Positions 15,721 through 23,935 are shown, counted from the first letter of the stretch. The stretch is DNA of 64,000 nucleotides from Clostridioides difficile_A (GCA_945909635.1 OX246690.1:868001-932000), one strand, 5' to 3'. Numbers and translations are program-made. The notes: a model not told the origin generated them from the sequence alone.

Positions 15721-16743
15721 ATGATGAGAGCAAAAGTTAATCAAAGTATAAATTTAAATGACTATAATGGAGTTTGGGTAATAGGAGAGCAAAGGGAAGG
15801 AAAAATTAATCCAGTTACTATAGAACTTATTGGTGAGGGAAGAAAGCTTGCTAACCAATTAGGAAAAGAGCTTTCAGTTGTAATAGCTGGATATGAAGTA
15901 GATAAAGAAGTGAAGGAATTACTTCACTATAGTGTCGATAAAGCATATTATATCAATGACCCTCTTCTTAAAGATTTCACAACTGATGGATATGCAATTT
16001 CAATTGCAGATTTAATTGAAGTGAAAAAGCCAGAGGTGGTACTAGTTGGAGCTACTTCTATAGGAAGAGATATTGCACCTAGAATTGCAGGTAAAATTGG
16101 AACAGGTCTAACTGCTGACTGTACAAAACTTGAAATAGATTTAACAGACAATAAATTATTACAAACGAGACCAGCCTTTGGTGGAAATTTAATGGCTACT
16201 ATCGTTTGTCCTAAAAATAGACCACAGATGTCAACTGTTCGTCCAGGAGTTATGGCAAAAGCTATAAGAACTGAATCAGAGAATGGAGTTTTAGAGGTTG
16301 TTAATCCAGGACTTACTGAAAAAATGATTAGAACTAGATTAGTAGAAATGCTTCCACAAGAAAAGAAATCTATAAATCTAACTGATGCTAGAATAATAGT
16401 TTCTGCAGGAAGAGGATTAAAGAGGGCAGAAGGATTTGAATTAATAAAGGAATTGGCTGATAAATTAGGGGCAGAGATTGGTGCTTCAAGAGCCGCAGTA
16501 GATTCAGGGTGGATAGAGCATTCCCATCAAGTTGGGCAAACAGGAACTACTGTTAGACCAGAGTTATATATTGCATGTGGTATATCTGGAGCAATACAGC
16601 ATTTAGCAGGTATGAGTGATTCTAAGTATATAGTTGCTATAAATAAAGATTCAAAAGCACCTATTTTCAATATATGTGACTATGGAATTGTAGGGGATTT
16701 ATATGAAATCCTACCTGAAATGGTAGAGTCATTAAACAGGTAA
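15721..16743 (+). CDS. etfA: Electron transfer flavoprotein subunit alpha
   Basis: 340 residues. The N-terminal Rossmann-like domain includes GATSIGRDIAPRIAGKIGTG, and the C-terminal FAD domain has SAGRGLKRAEGFELI, GASRAAVDSGWIEHSHQVGQ and ISGAIQHLAGMSDSKYIVAI, all standard EtfA blocks. Two ATGs in tandem (15721, 15724) follow a weak GGAG ribosome site; either could be used. It is the last gene of the sigma-54 operon, ended by a hairpin at 16774. It pairs with EtfB at 14916. Confidence 0.93.
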   Translation: MMRAKVNQSINLNDYNGVWVIGEQREGKINPVTIELIGEGRKLANQLGKELSVVIAGYEVDKEVKELLHYSVDKAYYINDPLLKDFTTDGYAISIADLIEVKKPEVVLVGATSIGRDIAPRIAGKIGTGLTADCTKLEIDLTDNKLLQTRPAFGGNLMATIVCPKNRPQMSTVRPGVMAKAIRTESENGVLEVVNPGLTEKMIRTRLVEMLPQEKKSINLTDARIIVSAGRGLKRAEGFELIKELADKLGAEIGASRAAVDSGWIEHSHQVGQTGTTVRPELYIACGISGAIQHLAGMSDSKYIVAINKDSKAPIFNICDYGIVGDLYEILPEMVESLNR

Positions 16744-16773
16744 CTTTTAGAAAACATTGAATATATAGAATGG

Positions 16774-16812
16774 TAAGTCTTATAATATTGTATTGTAAGA
16801 CTTATTATTTTT
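16774..16812 (+). terminator. Terminator or attenuator between etfA and the sigma-54 activator gene
   Basis: TAAGTCTTA (16774-16782) and TAAGACTTA (16796-16804) form a 9-bp stem followed by TTATTTTT. The low GC content suggests leaky termination, so the activator could be partly co-transcribed. Confidence 0.6.
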
Positions 16813-16841
16813 GCTGAAGGTTATAGTGGAGGGATGAAACA

Positions 16842-18215
16842 ATGAAAGAGCACTGGTATAAGGATATATTTGCAAGAGTATTATCCATGACTGATGATGG
16901 TTTTATTGTTGTAGATAAAGATGGAGTAATCATAGATATTAATGATAAATATTGTGATTTCTTAGGGAAAGCAAAAGAAGATATAATAGGACATAATATA
17001 CAAATTATTATACCAAATACAAAAATGTTAGATGTTATGAGAGATAAATATTGTGAAGAAGGAGCTATACACCATTACTCAGGTGGAGAAACAAAAGAAA
17101 AAAGTGTAATAGTAAGTAGATCTTATGTGGAAAATGACAGTGGAGAAGTGGTTGCAGGTGTAGCTCAAGTTAAATTTAGATTACAATCATTTGATGTAGC
17201 TAAAAAGTTAATGTCAGAATATATGGAACTCCAATATTATAAAGAACAGTTTAAGGATAAATGTAGTTTTGATAAGCTCATAGGTGAAAATAAAGATTTC
17301 ATAGAGCTTAAGAAAACAGGTATGAAAGCTTCTAAAACGAACTTCTCAGTACTTTTGACAGGGGAAACAGGTACAGGTAAAGAAGTATTTGCTAGAGCAA
17401 TTCATAATAATAGCAGTAGAGCAGACAAACCTATGGTTAGTATAAACTGTGCTGCAATACCAGAAGAACTATTAGAATCGGAGCTATTTGGATATGACGA
17501 AGGAGCTTTTACAGGAGCAAAAAAGGGAGGCAAAAAAGGGAAGTTTTTAGTTGCAAATAATGGCACCATCTTCTTAGATGAAATAGGTGATATGCCTTTG
17601 ACGATGCAAGCAAAACTTTTAAGAGTTCTTCAGGAAAATGAGATAGAACCAGTTGGAGGTCTTAAAACGATAAAGATAGATGTAAGAGTAATCTCTGCTA
17701 CAAGAAAGAATTTAAGTAAAATGGTTGAAGAGGGATTATTTAGAGAAGATTTATACTATAGGTTAAATGTAATAAATATTCATATGCTAGAATTAAAGGA
17801 CAGACAAGATGATATTTTGTTGTTAGCAAATTATATATTAAACAAATTAAATTCTGAATATAAGGAATTGAAGGTTTTAAGTGATAAGGTTAAAAATTGT
17901 TTTATTAACTATATTTGGCCAGGAAATATAAGAGAACTACAGAATGTAATAAAAAGTGCTTATGCTGTAAGTGATGATATGGTCATTATGATGTGTGACC
18001 TTCCATCTAAAATGGATAATATCAGTAGAGTGGCTCAATGTAATGTGGACAGTAATTGCTCAATTCATGAAATGGTGGAAAATTATGAAAAGAGTTTAAT
18101 TATTGATGTGTTAACGAAGTATAATTGGAAATGTTCCAAGGCAGCAGAAGTTATGGGAATACATAAAAGTCTTTTATATAAGAAAATAAAAAAGTACGAA
18201 ATTGAATTAAAGTAA
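16842..18215 (+). CDS. Sigma-54-dependent enhancer-binding protein (PAS-AAA+-Fis)
   Basis: 457 residues in three parts. A PAS sensor domain (about 8-115) contains VDKDGVIIDINDKYCDFLGK. The AAA+ sigma-54 activator domain has Walker A GETGTGKE (174-181), the sigma-54 contact loop GAFTGA (221-226) and Walker B GTIFLDEIGD (241-250). A Fis-type helix-turn-helix at the C-terminus contains NWKCSKAAEVMGIHKSLLYKKI. All motifs needed for ATP-driven open complex formation are intact. The gene directly follows an operon that has a perfect -24/-12 promoter and three palindromic upstream boxes, so this is its likely activator. The PAS domain probably senses the pathway's acid, CoA ester or a flavin/redox signal. 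GGAGGGA precedes the ATG. Confidence 0.93.
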   Translation: MKEHWYKDIFARVLSMTDDGFIVVDKDGVIIDINDKYCDFLGKAKEDIIGHNIQIIIPNTKMLDVMRDKYCEEGAIHHYSGGETKEKSVIVSRSYVENDSGEVVAGVAQVKFRLQSFDVAKKLMSEYMELQYYKEQFKDKCSFDKLIGENKDFIELKKTGMKASKTNFSVLLTGETGTGKEVFARAIHNNSSRADKPMVSINCAAIPEELLESELFGYDEGAFTGAKKGGKKGKFLVANNGTIFLDEIGDMPLTMQAKLLRVLQENEIEPVGGLKTIKIDVRVISATRKNLSKMVEEGLFREDLYYRLNVINIHMLELKDRQDDILLLANYILNKLNSEYKELKVLSDKVKNCFINYIWPGNIRELQNVIKSAYAVSDDMVIMMCDLPSKMDNISRVAQCNVDSNCSIHEMVENYEKSLIIDVLTKYNWKCSKAAEVMGIHKSLLYKKIKKYEIELK

Positions 18216-18257
18216 TTTCAGCATTTAAATATGATTTAATTGTTTTGGGCATAACAA

Positions 18258-18311
18258 AACCCTCCTAGTTTTAGACAGATTTACGTATTTTAACTGTCTT
18301 CTAAGAGGGTT
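18258..18311. terminator. Two-part hairpin between convergent genes
   Basis: AACCCTC (18258-18264) pairs with GAGGGTT (18305-18311), and inside it AGACAG pairs with CTGTCT. Read on the minus strand the stem is followed by TTTTGTT, so it best serves the minus-strand gene at 18376. Confidence 0.6.
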
Positions 18312-18375
18312 ATAGTCCAAATTCAAAGTGAATTTTATCTAGTCTTTACAAAAGCTGTTTTGAATAGGTTGTTAT

Positions 18376-18723
18376 TTAATCATAATTTTCTACTTCTTTA
18401 TCAAGTTCTTTTCCACAAGAATCACATTTATATATAGCATTATATCCGTAATCATATTCATCAACTATTTTCTTTTGTCTAAATACACCGCCACACTCAC
18501 ATAAGAAACCGATTTTTATAAGTGTAACAATAAATTGTGACTTTATAAATTTTATATCATTACATTTGTCATTAGTATAAAATGTATAAATGTAAGAGTT
18601 ATCACATTCATCTCTTAATTCAAATTTTTCAATATATGTGCTGTTTTTTAATTCCTCAAATTCTTCTTTAGTCAAGTATGATTTTTGTTGCAATTCCTGT
18701 AAGCGTTTAATTTGGTCCATCAT
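18376..18723 (-). CDS. Small cysteine-rich protein with a possible zinc ribbon
   Basis: 115 residues, not recognised. The N-terminal 30 residues look like a helical hairpin (IKRLQELQQKSYLTKEEFEELK). The C-terminal half has CECGGVFRQKK and, after a Tyr/Asp-rich spacer, CDSCGKELDKE: four cysteines in a CxC...CxxC layout suited to one zinc ribbon. GGGAGG precedes tandem ATGs, of which I use the first. It stands alone, convergent with the sigma-54 activator gene. A role in nucleic acid or protein binding is possible, but only on the basis of the metal-site pattern. Confidence 0.7.
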   Translation of the reverse strand: MMDQIKRLQELQQKSYLTKEEFEELKNSTYIEKFELRDECDNSYIYTFYTNDKCNDIKFIKSQFIVTLIKIGFLCECGGVFRQKKIVDEYDYGYNAIYKCDSCGKELDKEVENYD

Positions 18724-19213
18724 TTATATCCTCCCAATAATTTTAGTGTTTTAAGCTTAGACAAGGATTCTAAGTTTTATTAAATTTATCTCAAGGAATT
18801 ATTTAAATCATATTTAGTTTTATTAATGATAAGATATATAAATTAGATAAAATAAAACTAATTGTAAAAATAATATCCTATGAAAACCTAAATTACTAAC
18901 CCCTTACTAACCCGAAAACTAAAAAAGAAAAAAGAAAAATATATCCAAACATAAGTGATATATAAATAAAAATATTCTATATAAATTTAACTTTAAATAT
19001 TCTGACAATAATATATAAAAATATATTATAGTTAAAATATACCACATATTTTGGGTATTGTATACTGGAATTAAGGTAATTAATTTATTTTTTAACATAC
19101 AAATGATTGTGTAAAAAAAAACAAGACTCAAAAATTTTTATATTCTTTGATAGAATAAAAATAAGAGTAAATTTATTGAATTTTATAAAATTTATAAGGG
19201 GTGAGTTTGGGAT
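18724..19213. other. AT-rich intergenic stretch without a credible gene
   Basis: About 490 bp. A 70-codon minus-strand frame (18919-19131) has no ribosome site and only low-complexity Phe/Ile/Tyr content. A short direct repeat (TTACTAACCC twice, near 18890-18915) is the only structure seen. Confidence 0.5.
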
Positions 19214-20224
19214 ATGCAAGAAAATAAAAATGATATATTTGAATCAATAGATAATGATGATTTTGATAATAAGACAGAAGATGAATATTTAGAAATAGTA
19301 AGAAAAAATGGATTGAATTTAATATACATAAAAAATCAAACAGAAGAGATATGTTTAGAGGCTGTTAGACAAAATTGTAATGCAATAAAATGTGTTCAGA
19401 ATCAAACAGAAAAAATATGTTTAGAAGCAGTTAAACAAGATTGGAGAATGTTAGAATTTGTGGAAGAACCAACAGAAGAAATTTGTATGTTAGCCATCAA
19501 TCAAGATGGAACAGCATTAAAATACATAGAAAACCAAACAGAGGAATTGTGCTTAAGGGCTGTTGAAAAAAATGGTGCTGCATTGGAATATGTAAAAGAA
19601 CAAACAGAAGAAATATGTATAGAAGCAGTAAGAAATAGTGAATTTGGGTTAGCTAGGGTAAAAAAACAAACAGAAAAAATATGTATGGAAGCAGTTAAGC
19701 ATTGCAGTTACAATCTAAAATGGGTAGAAAATCAAACAGAAGAAATATGTATGGAAGCAGTGAGACAGAATGGGCTTGATTTGAAATTTGTAAAAGAGCA
19801 AACAGAAACAATCTGTTTAAGAGCAGTAAGACAAAATGGAATGGCGCTAGAATTTGTAAAGGAACAAACTATTGGTATATGTTTAAAGGCAGTGAGACAA
19901 TACGGAATGGCATTAAAATTTGTAAAAGAGCAAACGGAAGAAATTTGTACAGAAGCTATAAAACAAGATAAAAGAGCACTTAGTTTTGTAAAAGAAAATA
20001 AAGAAAAATATAAAGTTTTATGTGATAATAATGAGCCATTTGCAAAACGCTATGTTAGAAATGTAATAGAAAAAGAAAACAGAGCATTGATTAAAAAGGG
20101 AGAAGAAAATGCAAAAATCAAAATTGCAGGAAAACTTTACGATAGAGGAATGTCATTTCAAGATATATCAGACATAGTAGAGATTGAAATAAGCAAGTTA
20201 AAAGTGAGTTTAGGTATCTTTTAA
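19214..20224 (+). CDS. DUF4116-type tandem-repeat protein
   Basis: 336 residues built from ten consecutive 22-residue repeats (residues 41-260), each close to EQTEEICLEAVRQNGMALEFVK, with a partial unit before them. This is the DUF4116 pattern; each unit probably forms two short helices of a solenoid. After the repeats come a basic helical segment and a C-terminal piece, AGKLYDRGMSFQDISDIVEI, which resembles the small HTH-like tail found at the end of some transposase/nuclease (Rpn-type) proteins. No signal peptide is visible. Function is unknown; solenoids of this kind usually bind proteins. GGGGTGAG lies upstream of the ATG. It is monocistronic. Confidence 0.8.
   Translation: MQENKNDIFESIDNDDFDNKTEDEYLEIVRKNGLNLIYIKNQTEEICLEAVRQNCNAIKCVQNQTEKICLEAVKQDWRMLEFVEEPTEEICMLAINQDGTALKYIENQTEELCLRAVEKNGAALEYVKEQTEEICIEAVRNSEFGLARVKKQTEKICMEAVKHCSYNLKWVENQTEEICMEAVRQNGLDLKFVKEQTETICLRAVRQNGMALEFVKEQTIGICLKAVRQYGMALKFVKEQTEEICTEAIKQDKRALSFVKENKEKYKVLCDNNEPFAKRYVRNVIEKENRALIKKGEENAKIKIAGKLYDRGMSFQDISDIVEIEISKLKVSLGIF
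19334..19993 (+). repeat. Ten 66-bp tandem repeats inside the DUF4116-type gene
   Basis: The coding repeats are exactly 66 bp each. DNA identity is highest in the last four units (sharing AAAGAGCAAAC and GTAAGACAAAATGGAATGGC-like stretches), which suggests recent expansion at the 3' end and possible copy-number variation. Confidence 0.85.
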
Positions 20225-20305
20225 AGCAATAAATTTAGGTATTTTTTTAATTGAATAGTTAATAAAAAAATAATCAACTAGTTCTTTGTAGTATAGTAAA
20301 ATTAG

Positions 20306-20314
20306 TGCTATAAT
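20306..20314 (+). promoter_or_regulatory. Extended -10 element before the flavodoxin-like gene
   Basis: TGCTATAAT matches TGnTATAAT, 46 bases before the chosen start. Confidence 0.5.
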
Positions 20315-20359
20315 TTGACATATAATAAATTATTTTTATTGAATAAGGGGGAATTAAAG

Positions 20360-20848
20360 TTGAAGATTACCATATTATATCAAACAAGAAGTGGAAACAC
20401 AGAAAAGGTAGCTAAGATGATAGAAGATGGAGCTAAAAAAGTAGATGGTGTAGAAGTTAAACTCATGAGATTTGACAATATTGACTCAGATTATTTAAGT
20501 GAAAGTAAGGCAGTGATATTTGGAACACCAACTTATTTAGCAAATACAACTTGGGAAGTAAAAAAATGGTTTGATGAAGATTCAAGAAAAGTCAACTTAG
20601 CTGGAAAATTGGGGGCAGTTTTTGCTACATGTGACTATGTATGTGGAGGTCCAGATGTTGCGATACTTACTATAGTAGGTCACTTGATGGTAAAAGGTAT
20701 GCTTGTGTACTCTGGAGGAGGCTCTTTAGGGAAACCATTCATACATTTGGGACATGTACATTCAGTTGAAGGACCAGAAGTACAAAATGAGAAGGCCATA
20801 ATATTTGGCGAAAGAATTGCTACTAAAGCAAAAGAACTATTTGCTTAA
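20360..20848 (+). CDS. Flavodoxin/NAD(P)H-quinone-oxidoreductase-like flavoprotein
   Basis: 162 residues from a TTG at 20360, which follows AGGGGG by 8 bases; no ATG fits. The protein opens with ITILYQTRSGNTEKVAKMI, the FMN phosphate-binding loop of flavodoxins (SGNTEKVA). It continues with AVIFGTPTYLANTTWEVKKWFDE and KLGAVFATCDYVCGGPD, which resemble the WrbA/NADPH-dependent FMN reductase group. It is a cytoplasmic one- or two-electron carrier or quinone reductase; the partner is unknown. The gene stands alone with its own extended -10 promoter. Confidence 0.85.
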   Translation: MKITILYQTRSGNTEKVAKMIEDGAKKVDGVEVKLMRFDNIDSDYLSESKAVIFGTPTYLANTTWEVKKWFDEDSRKVNLAGKLGAVFATCDYVCGGPDVAILTIVGHLMVKGMLVYSGGGSLGKPFIHLGHVHSVEGPEVQNEKAIIFGERIATKAKELFA

Positions 20849-21023
20849 TTTCTATATGCATAGTAAGAATTATAATAAATTTAAATTTTTAGTGGGGATT
20901 TGGTGTAAAAGTTATAAAATAAAAATTTTTCCATAAAATTACTCAAGATAAATTATGATATAATTATAAATCAATTATATTATTAAAATAATTAAAATTA
21001 AACATTAATAGTGAGGGAAGTTT

Positions 21024-22952
21024 ATGGTATGGCATATAGAATATGAAATTTTTTCTGCAATTATAGTTATTTTTTTAATGATATATTTTTTTAGAAGTAA
21101 ATTTATACCTACGTTACAAAACAAAATATATTGTGCACTTTTAGTATTCTCATTTTTATTTATAATTTCAAATATTTTAGGCTCATTTTGCCTAAATAAT
21201 GTAGATGAAATTCCAATTTTTATTACTGTTTTATTGAATCAAGTATATTTATTATTATTGCCAATACCAGCAGCGCTTGTATCGTTTTATGTTATGGCTA
21301 TTATTTATCAAGATATAAGGTATATGAAAAAAAGATTATTATTTTTATCTATACCACTCATAATTTGTATAATCTTATCTATCACAAATCCTTTTACACA
21401 TATTCTATTTGGATTGTCAAAAGAAACAGGTTATATACGAGGTTATGGATATGTTGCAACTTTTGCATCGTTTTTCTTTTATGCAATATATTCAGCATTT
21501 TTGTCTTTTAAATATAGAAAAGCGATGCATGAATCAAAAATATGGGCTATTAGAGGTTTTCTTATAGTTTCAGTTGTAGCAATTATATTACAGGCAATAT
21601 TTTTACAGTATCTTCTTACAGGAGCTGCATGTGCATGTAGTTTACTTTTGACATATCTTTCTATGCAGAATCGAGGTCTTATTATTGATGACCTTACTGG
21701 TGTACTCAATAGACAATCTTTTATTCAAGAGTTAGATTTAAATATCAATACTGAACAATCAGGATTTATTATTACAATTGCACTTGATGACTTTAAATTT
21801 ATGAATGAAACTTTTGGGACTAAAAATGGAGATATTGCATTAAAAGAAGTCGGAAAATATTTGATTCACATACATGATGTAAATCATGTATACCGAATAG
21901 GTGGAGATATATTTTCTATTGTTGTAAATAGTCAACTAGGTATACAGCCAGAGGAGATTATTAAAAAAATAGAAGAAAGATTCAAAAAACCTTGGTTAGT
22001 AGAAGAGATAAATTTTAATTTGGCAACTAGTATTGCTGTTGTTTATTATCCCGAAAATGCTGAAACAACAGAAGATGTCATAGTTGCTATAGATTTTTCT
22101 ATACATGAGGCAAAGCGTTCTGAGTCAAAGCATGTTATTTATGCAGATGCATCTATAAGTGAGAAGATAAAGAAGAAACATGTGATTAAAAATTGTTTAA
22201 AAGAGGCATTAGAAAATGATGGATTTGAAGTGTACTATCAACCAATATTCTCTAATAGTAAAGGTAGGTTTACTTCAGCTGAAGCATTACTTAGGATGGA
22301 GCATAAAGACTTGGGATTTATACCTCCAGATGAATTTATAACAATTGCAGAACAAACAGGGTTGATTAACTCAATTGGGTTAGTGGTTTTTGAGAAAGTA
22401 TGTAAATTTATAGCTAGTGATGATTTTAAAGATTTGAAATTAGATAATATAGCTGTTAATCTTTCTGTAGTGCAGTGCATGCAAAAAAACTTGGCTGATG
22501 ATTTACTTTATCTTATGGATAAATACAATGTATCACCAACTAAGTTTAAACTTGAAATTACAGAAACTGTGGCATTAGGTTCTTTTAATATAATTAAAGA
22601 AACGATGGAAAGATTGATTGATTTAGGAGCTAAGTTTTCACTTGATGACTTTGGAATTGCTTATTCTGGAGTTACTAATATGCTTTCTTTGCCATTCTCA
22701 ATAATTAAGTTAGATAAGAGTTTGATTTGGTCTATGAATGAAGATGACAGGCACAAACTTACAGTTGAAACTATTATAGCTCTTATAAATAAATTGAACA
22801 TGAAAGCTGTAGCAGAGGGTGTTGAGACTGCTGAATGTGCTGAAGACTTGGCAACTATGGAGTGTGAATATTTACAAGGTTATTATTTTTCTAAGCCAGT
22901 TCCAGAAGATATTTTGAAAAATCTATTGAGAGGAAACGCACTTGTAGACTAA
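21024..22952 (+). CDS. Membrane GGDEF-EAL protein, probable c-di-GMP phosphodiesterase
   Basis: 642 residues. The first 210 form about six to eight membrane helices like the 7TM-type sensor of diguanylate cyclases. The GGDEF domain (about 222-370) begins with DDLTGVLNRQSF, but the signature itself is GGDIF (near 293-297) in place of GG[D/E]EF, so cyclase activity is probably lost. The EAL domain (about 385-640) keeps SAEALLR, NLSVVQC, LEITETVAL, the DDFGIAYSG loop and AEGVETAE, the residues for Mg2+ and catalysis. It most likely degrades c-di-GMP, with the GGDEF part acting as a GTP sensor (inference from related proteins). GAGGGAAG precedes the ATG. Confidence 0.9.
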   Translation: MVWHIEYEIFSAIIVIFLMIYFFRSKFIPTLQNKIYCALLVFSFLFIISNILGSFCLNNVDEIPIFITVLLNQVYLLLLPIPAALVSFYVMAIIYQDIRYMKKRLLFLSIPLIICIILSITNPFTHILFGLSKETGYIRGYGYVATFASFFFYAIYSAFLSFKYRKAMHESKIWAIRGFLIVSVVAIILQAIFLQYLLTGAACACSLLLTYLSMQNRGLIIDDLTGVLNRQSFIQELDLNINTEQSGFIITIALDDFKFMNETFGTKNGDIALKEVGKYLIHIHDVNHVYRIGGDIFSIVVNSQLGIQPEEIIKKIEERFKKPWLVEEINFNLATSIAVVYYPENAETTEDVIVAIDFSIHEAKRSESKHVIYADASISEKIKKKHVIKNCLKEALENDGFEVYYQPIFSNSKGRFTSAEALLRMEHKDLGFIPPDEFITIAEQTGLINSIGLVVFEKVCKFIASDDFKDLKLDNIAVNLSVVQCMQKNLADDLLYLMDKYNVSPTKFKLEITETVALGSFNIIKETMERLIDLGAKFSLDDFGIAYSGVTNMLSLPFSIIKLDKSLIWSMNEDDRHKLTVETIIALINKLNMKAVAEGVETAECAEDLATMECEYLQGYYFSKPVPEDILKNLLRGNALVD

Positions 22953-22985
22953 TATCCTTTATTTTTTTAATTACAATTTTGTTCA

Positions 22986-23014
22986 TTGACACTGTCAGTT
23001 ATATATTATAAAAT
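22986..23014 (+). promoter_or_regulatory. Promoter with an overlapping palindrome, universal stress gene
   Basis: TTGACA (22986-22991), a 17-bp spacer and TAAAAT (23009-23014). The -35 is embedded in TGACA-C-TGTCA (22987-22997), a short perfect palindrome that could be an operator. Confidence 0.6.
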
Positions 23015-23150
23015 TAACACAATAACAAATATTAAAATTATTATACATATTATTAATATTAATTCCTAAAGTAAAGATTTATTATATATTTTTATAACTT
23101 AGAATATATATTTTACTTAATTATTCTAAAGTAAGAAAGGAAGATGTGAC

Positions 23151-23561
23151 ATGAATAAAAAGAAAATATTAGTACCAATTGATGGGACAGAGAGAAGTAT
23201 GCATTCTTTGGAATTTATACAAGGAATATTCAAAAAAGATGAAGTCGAAGTAGAAATAATGAATGTAAAAGAACTAGTATTTATTGATGGCATATCCCTG
23301 GCTGAAGAAATAAAGAATTCTGAGAACTTAGGAAGAAGAATCCTGGATAAAGCAGCAGAGATAATGGGTGAGTATGATGTTAAAGTACACTTTACTTTTG
23401 GATATCCAGGAGATGAAATAATTAGAAAAGCAAAAGAAGATAATGTAGATTTTATAGTTATGACAAAATCTACTAAAAAAGGTCTTACAAGAATTATAGG
23501 TTCAGTAACAGCGAGTGTAGTTAAACAAGCAAAGTGCATAGTAATGATTGTACCGGAGTAG
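23151..23561 (+). CDS. Universal stress protein (UspA family)
   Basis: 136 residues, single UspA domain. It starts with KKKILVPIDGTERSMHSLEF and ends with the nucleotide-loop region VDFIVMTKSTKKGL..GSVTASVVKQAKCIVMIVP, comparable to the G2xG9xGS/T ATP-binding pattern although the first glycines are replaced (KSTKKGL). Universal stress proteins are small dimeric cytoplasmic proteins that accumulate in growth arrest and stress. The next gene begins 22 bp downstream and is probably co-transcribed. The ribosome site is AAGGAAG. Whether it binds ATP is uncertain because the first loop glycines are altered. Confidence 0.88.
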   Translation: MNKKKILVPIDGTERSMHSLEFIQGIFKKDEVEVEIMNVKELVFIDGISLAEEIKNSENLGRRILDKAAEIMGEYDVKVHFTFGYPGDEIIRKAKEDNVDFIVMTKSTKKGLTRIIGSVTASVVKQAKCIVMIVPE

Positions 23562-23582
23562 AATTAGTGAGGTATTTGAAAT

Positions 23583-23885
23583 ATGAATAAAAAGATAGTA
23601 GCAGTTTGTGAAAGTGAAAGAAGTTTAAATTCTCTTAAGGAAGCTGCAAATGATTTAGGATTTGATTTAGTTTATGAAATTCAAGAGAATGATAATATAA
23701 AAAATGAACTTTCAATTTATGATATAGAAGATGCATCTATTGTATTATTTGTTACAAGCGATTCTATAGAAAGTATAGATAAGATTGACAGATTCATAGA
23801 TAGAGAATTTTATGAAGTTGATCCAAAATATATAATAGAAGATGCAAAATCTATAGTAAGTGAAATTTTAATAGACTTAAATTAA
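23583..23885 (+). CDS. Small EIIB-fructose-like protein with altered phosphocysteine loop
   Basis: 100 residues, with no obvious name. By eye it resembles the fructose-type EIIB domain of PTS systems along its whole length: KKIVAVC at the N-terminus, a helix SLKEAANDLGFDLVYEIQ, the segment NELSIYDIEDASIVLFVTS and the end DRFIDREFYEVDPKYIIEDA, which parallels the ERF..KxVYEVxxKEAIxD pattern. The normal CPTGIAHT phosphorylation loop is shortened to CESERS; the single Cys remains. It is therefore probably a sensor or scaffold, or a phosphoacceptor with unusual loop (inference). It follows the universal stress gene by 22 bp and shares its terminator at 23891. Confidence 0.6.
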   Translation: MNKKIVAVCESERSLNSLKEAANDLGFDLVYEIQENDNIKNELSIYDIEDASIVLFVTSDSIESIDKIDRFIDREFYEVDPKYIIEDAKSIVSEILIDLN

Positions 23886-23890
23886 TCGTG

Positions 23891-23923
23891 GGTGTCGCAC
23901 TAAAAATAGGGCGACGCCTTTTT
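23891..23923 (+). terminator. Terminator of the usp operon
   Basis: GGTGTCGC (23891-23898) pairs with GCGACGCC (23911-23918, one G-T pair), followed by TTTTT. Confidence 0.85.
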
Positions 23924-23935
23924 ATGTATTTTATA

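Noticed and set aside
18919..19131. 70-codon minus-strand frame rich in Phe, Ile, Tyr
   Set aside because: Low-complexity AT-rich DNA without a ribosome site; membrane-like composition is expected from such sequence.
19334..19993. 66-bp repeats as a CRISPR array
   Set aside because: They are in frame, have no spacers, and encode 22-residue protein repeats.
23126..23539. 137-codon minus-strand frame over the universal stress gene
   Set aside because: Shadow of the well-supported UspA gene; no ribosome site or family match.
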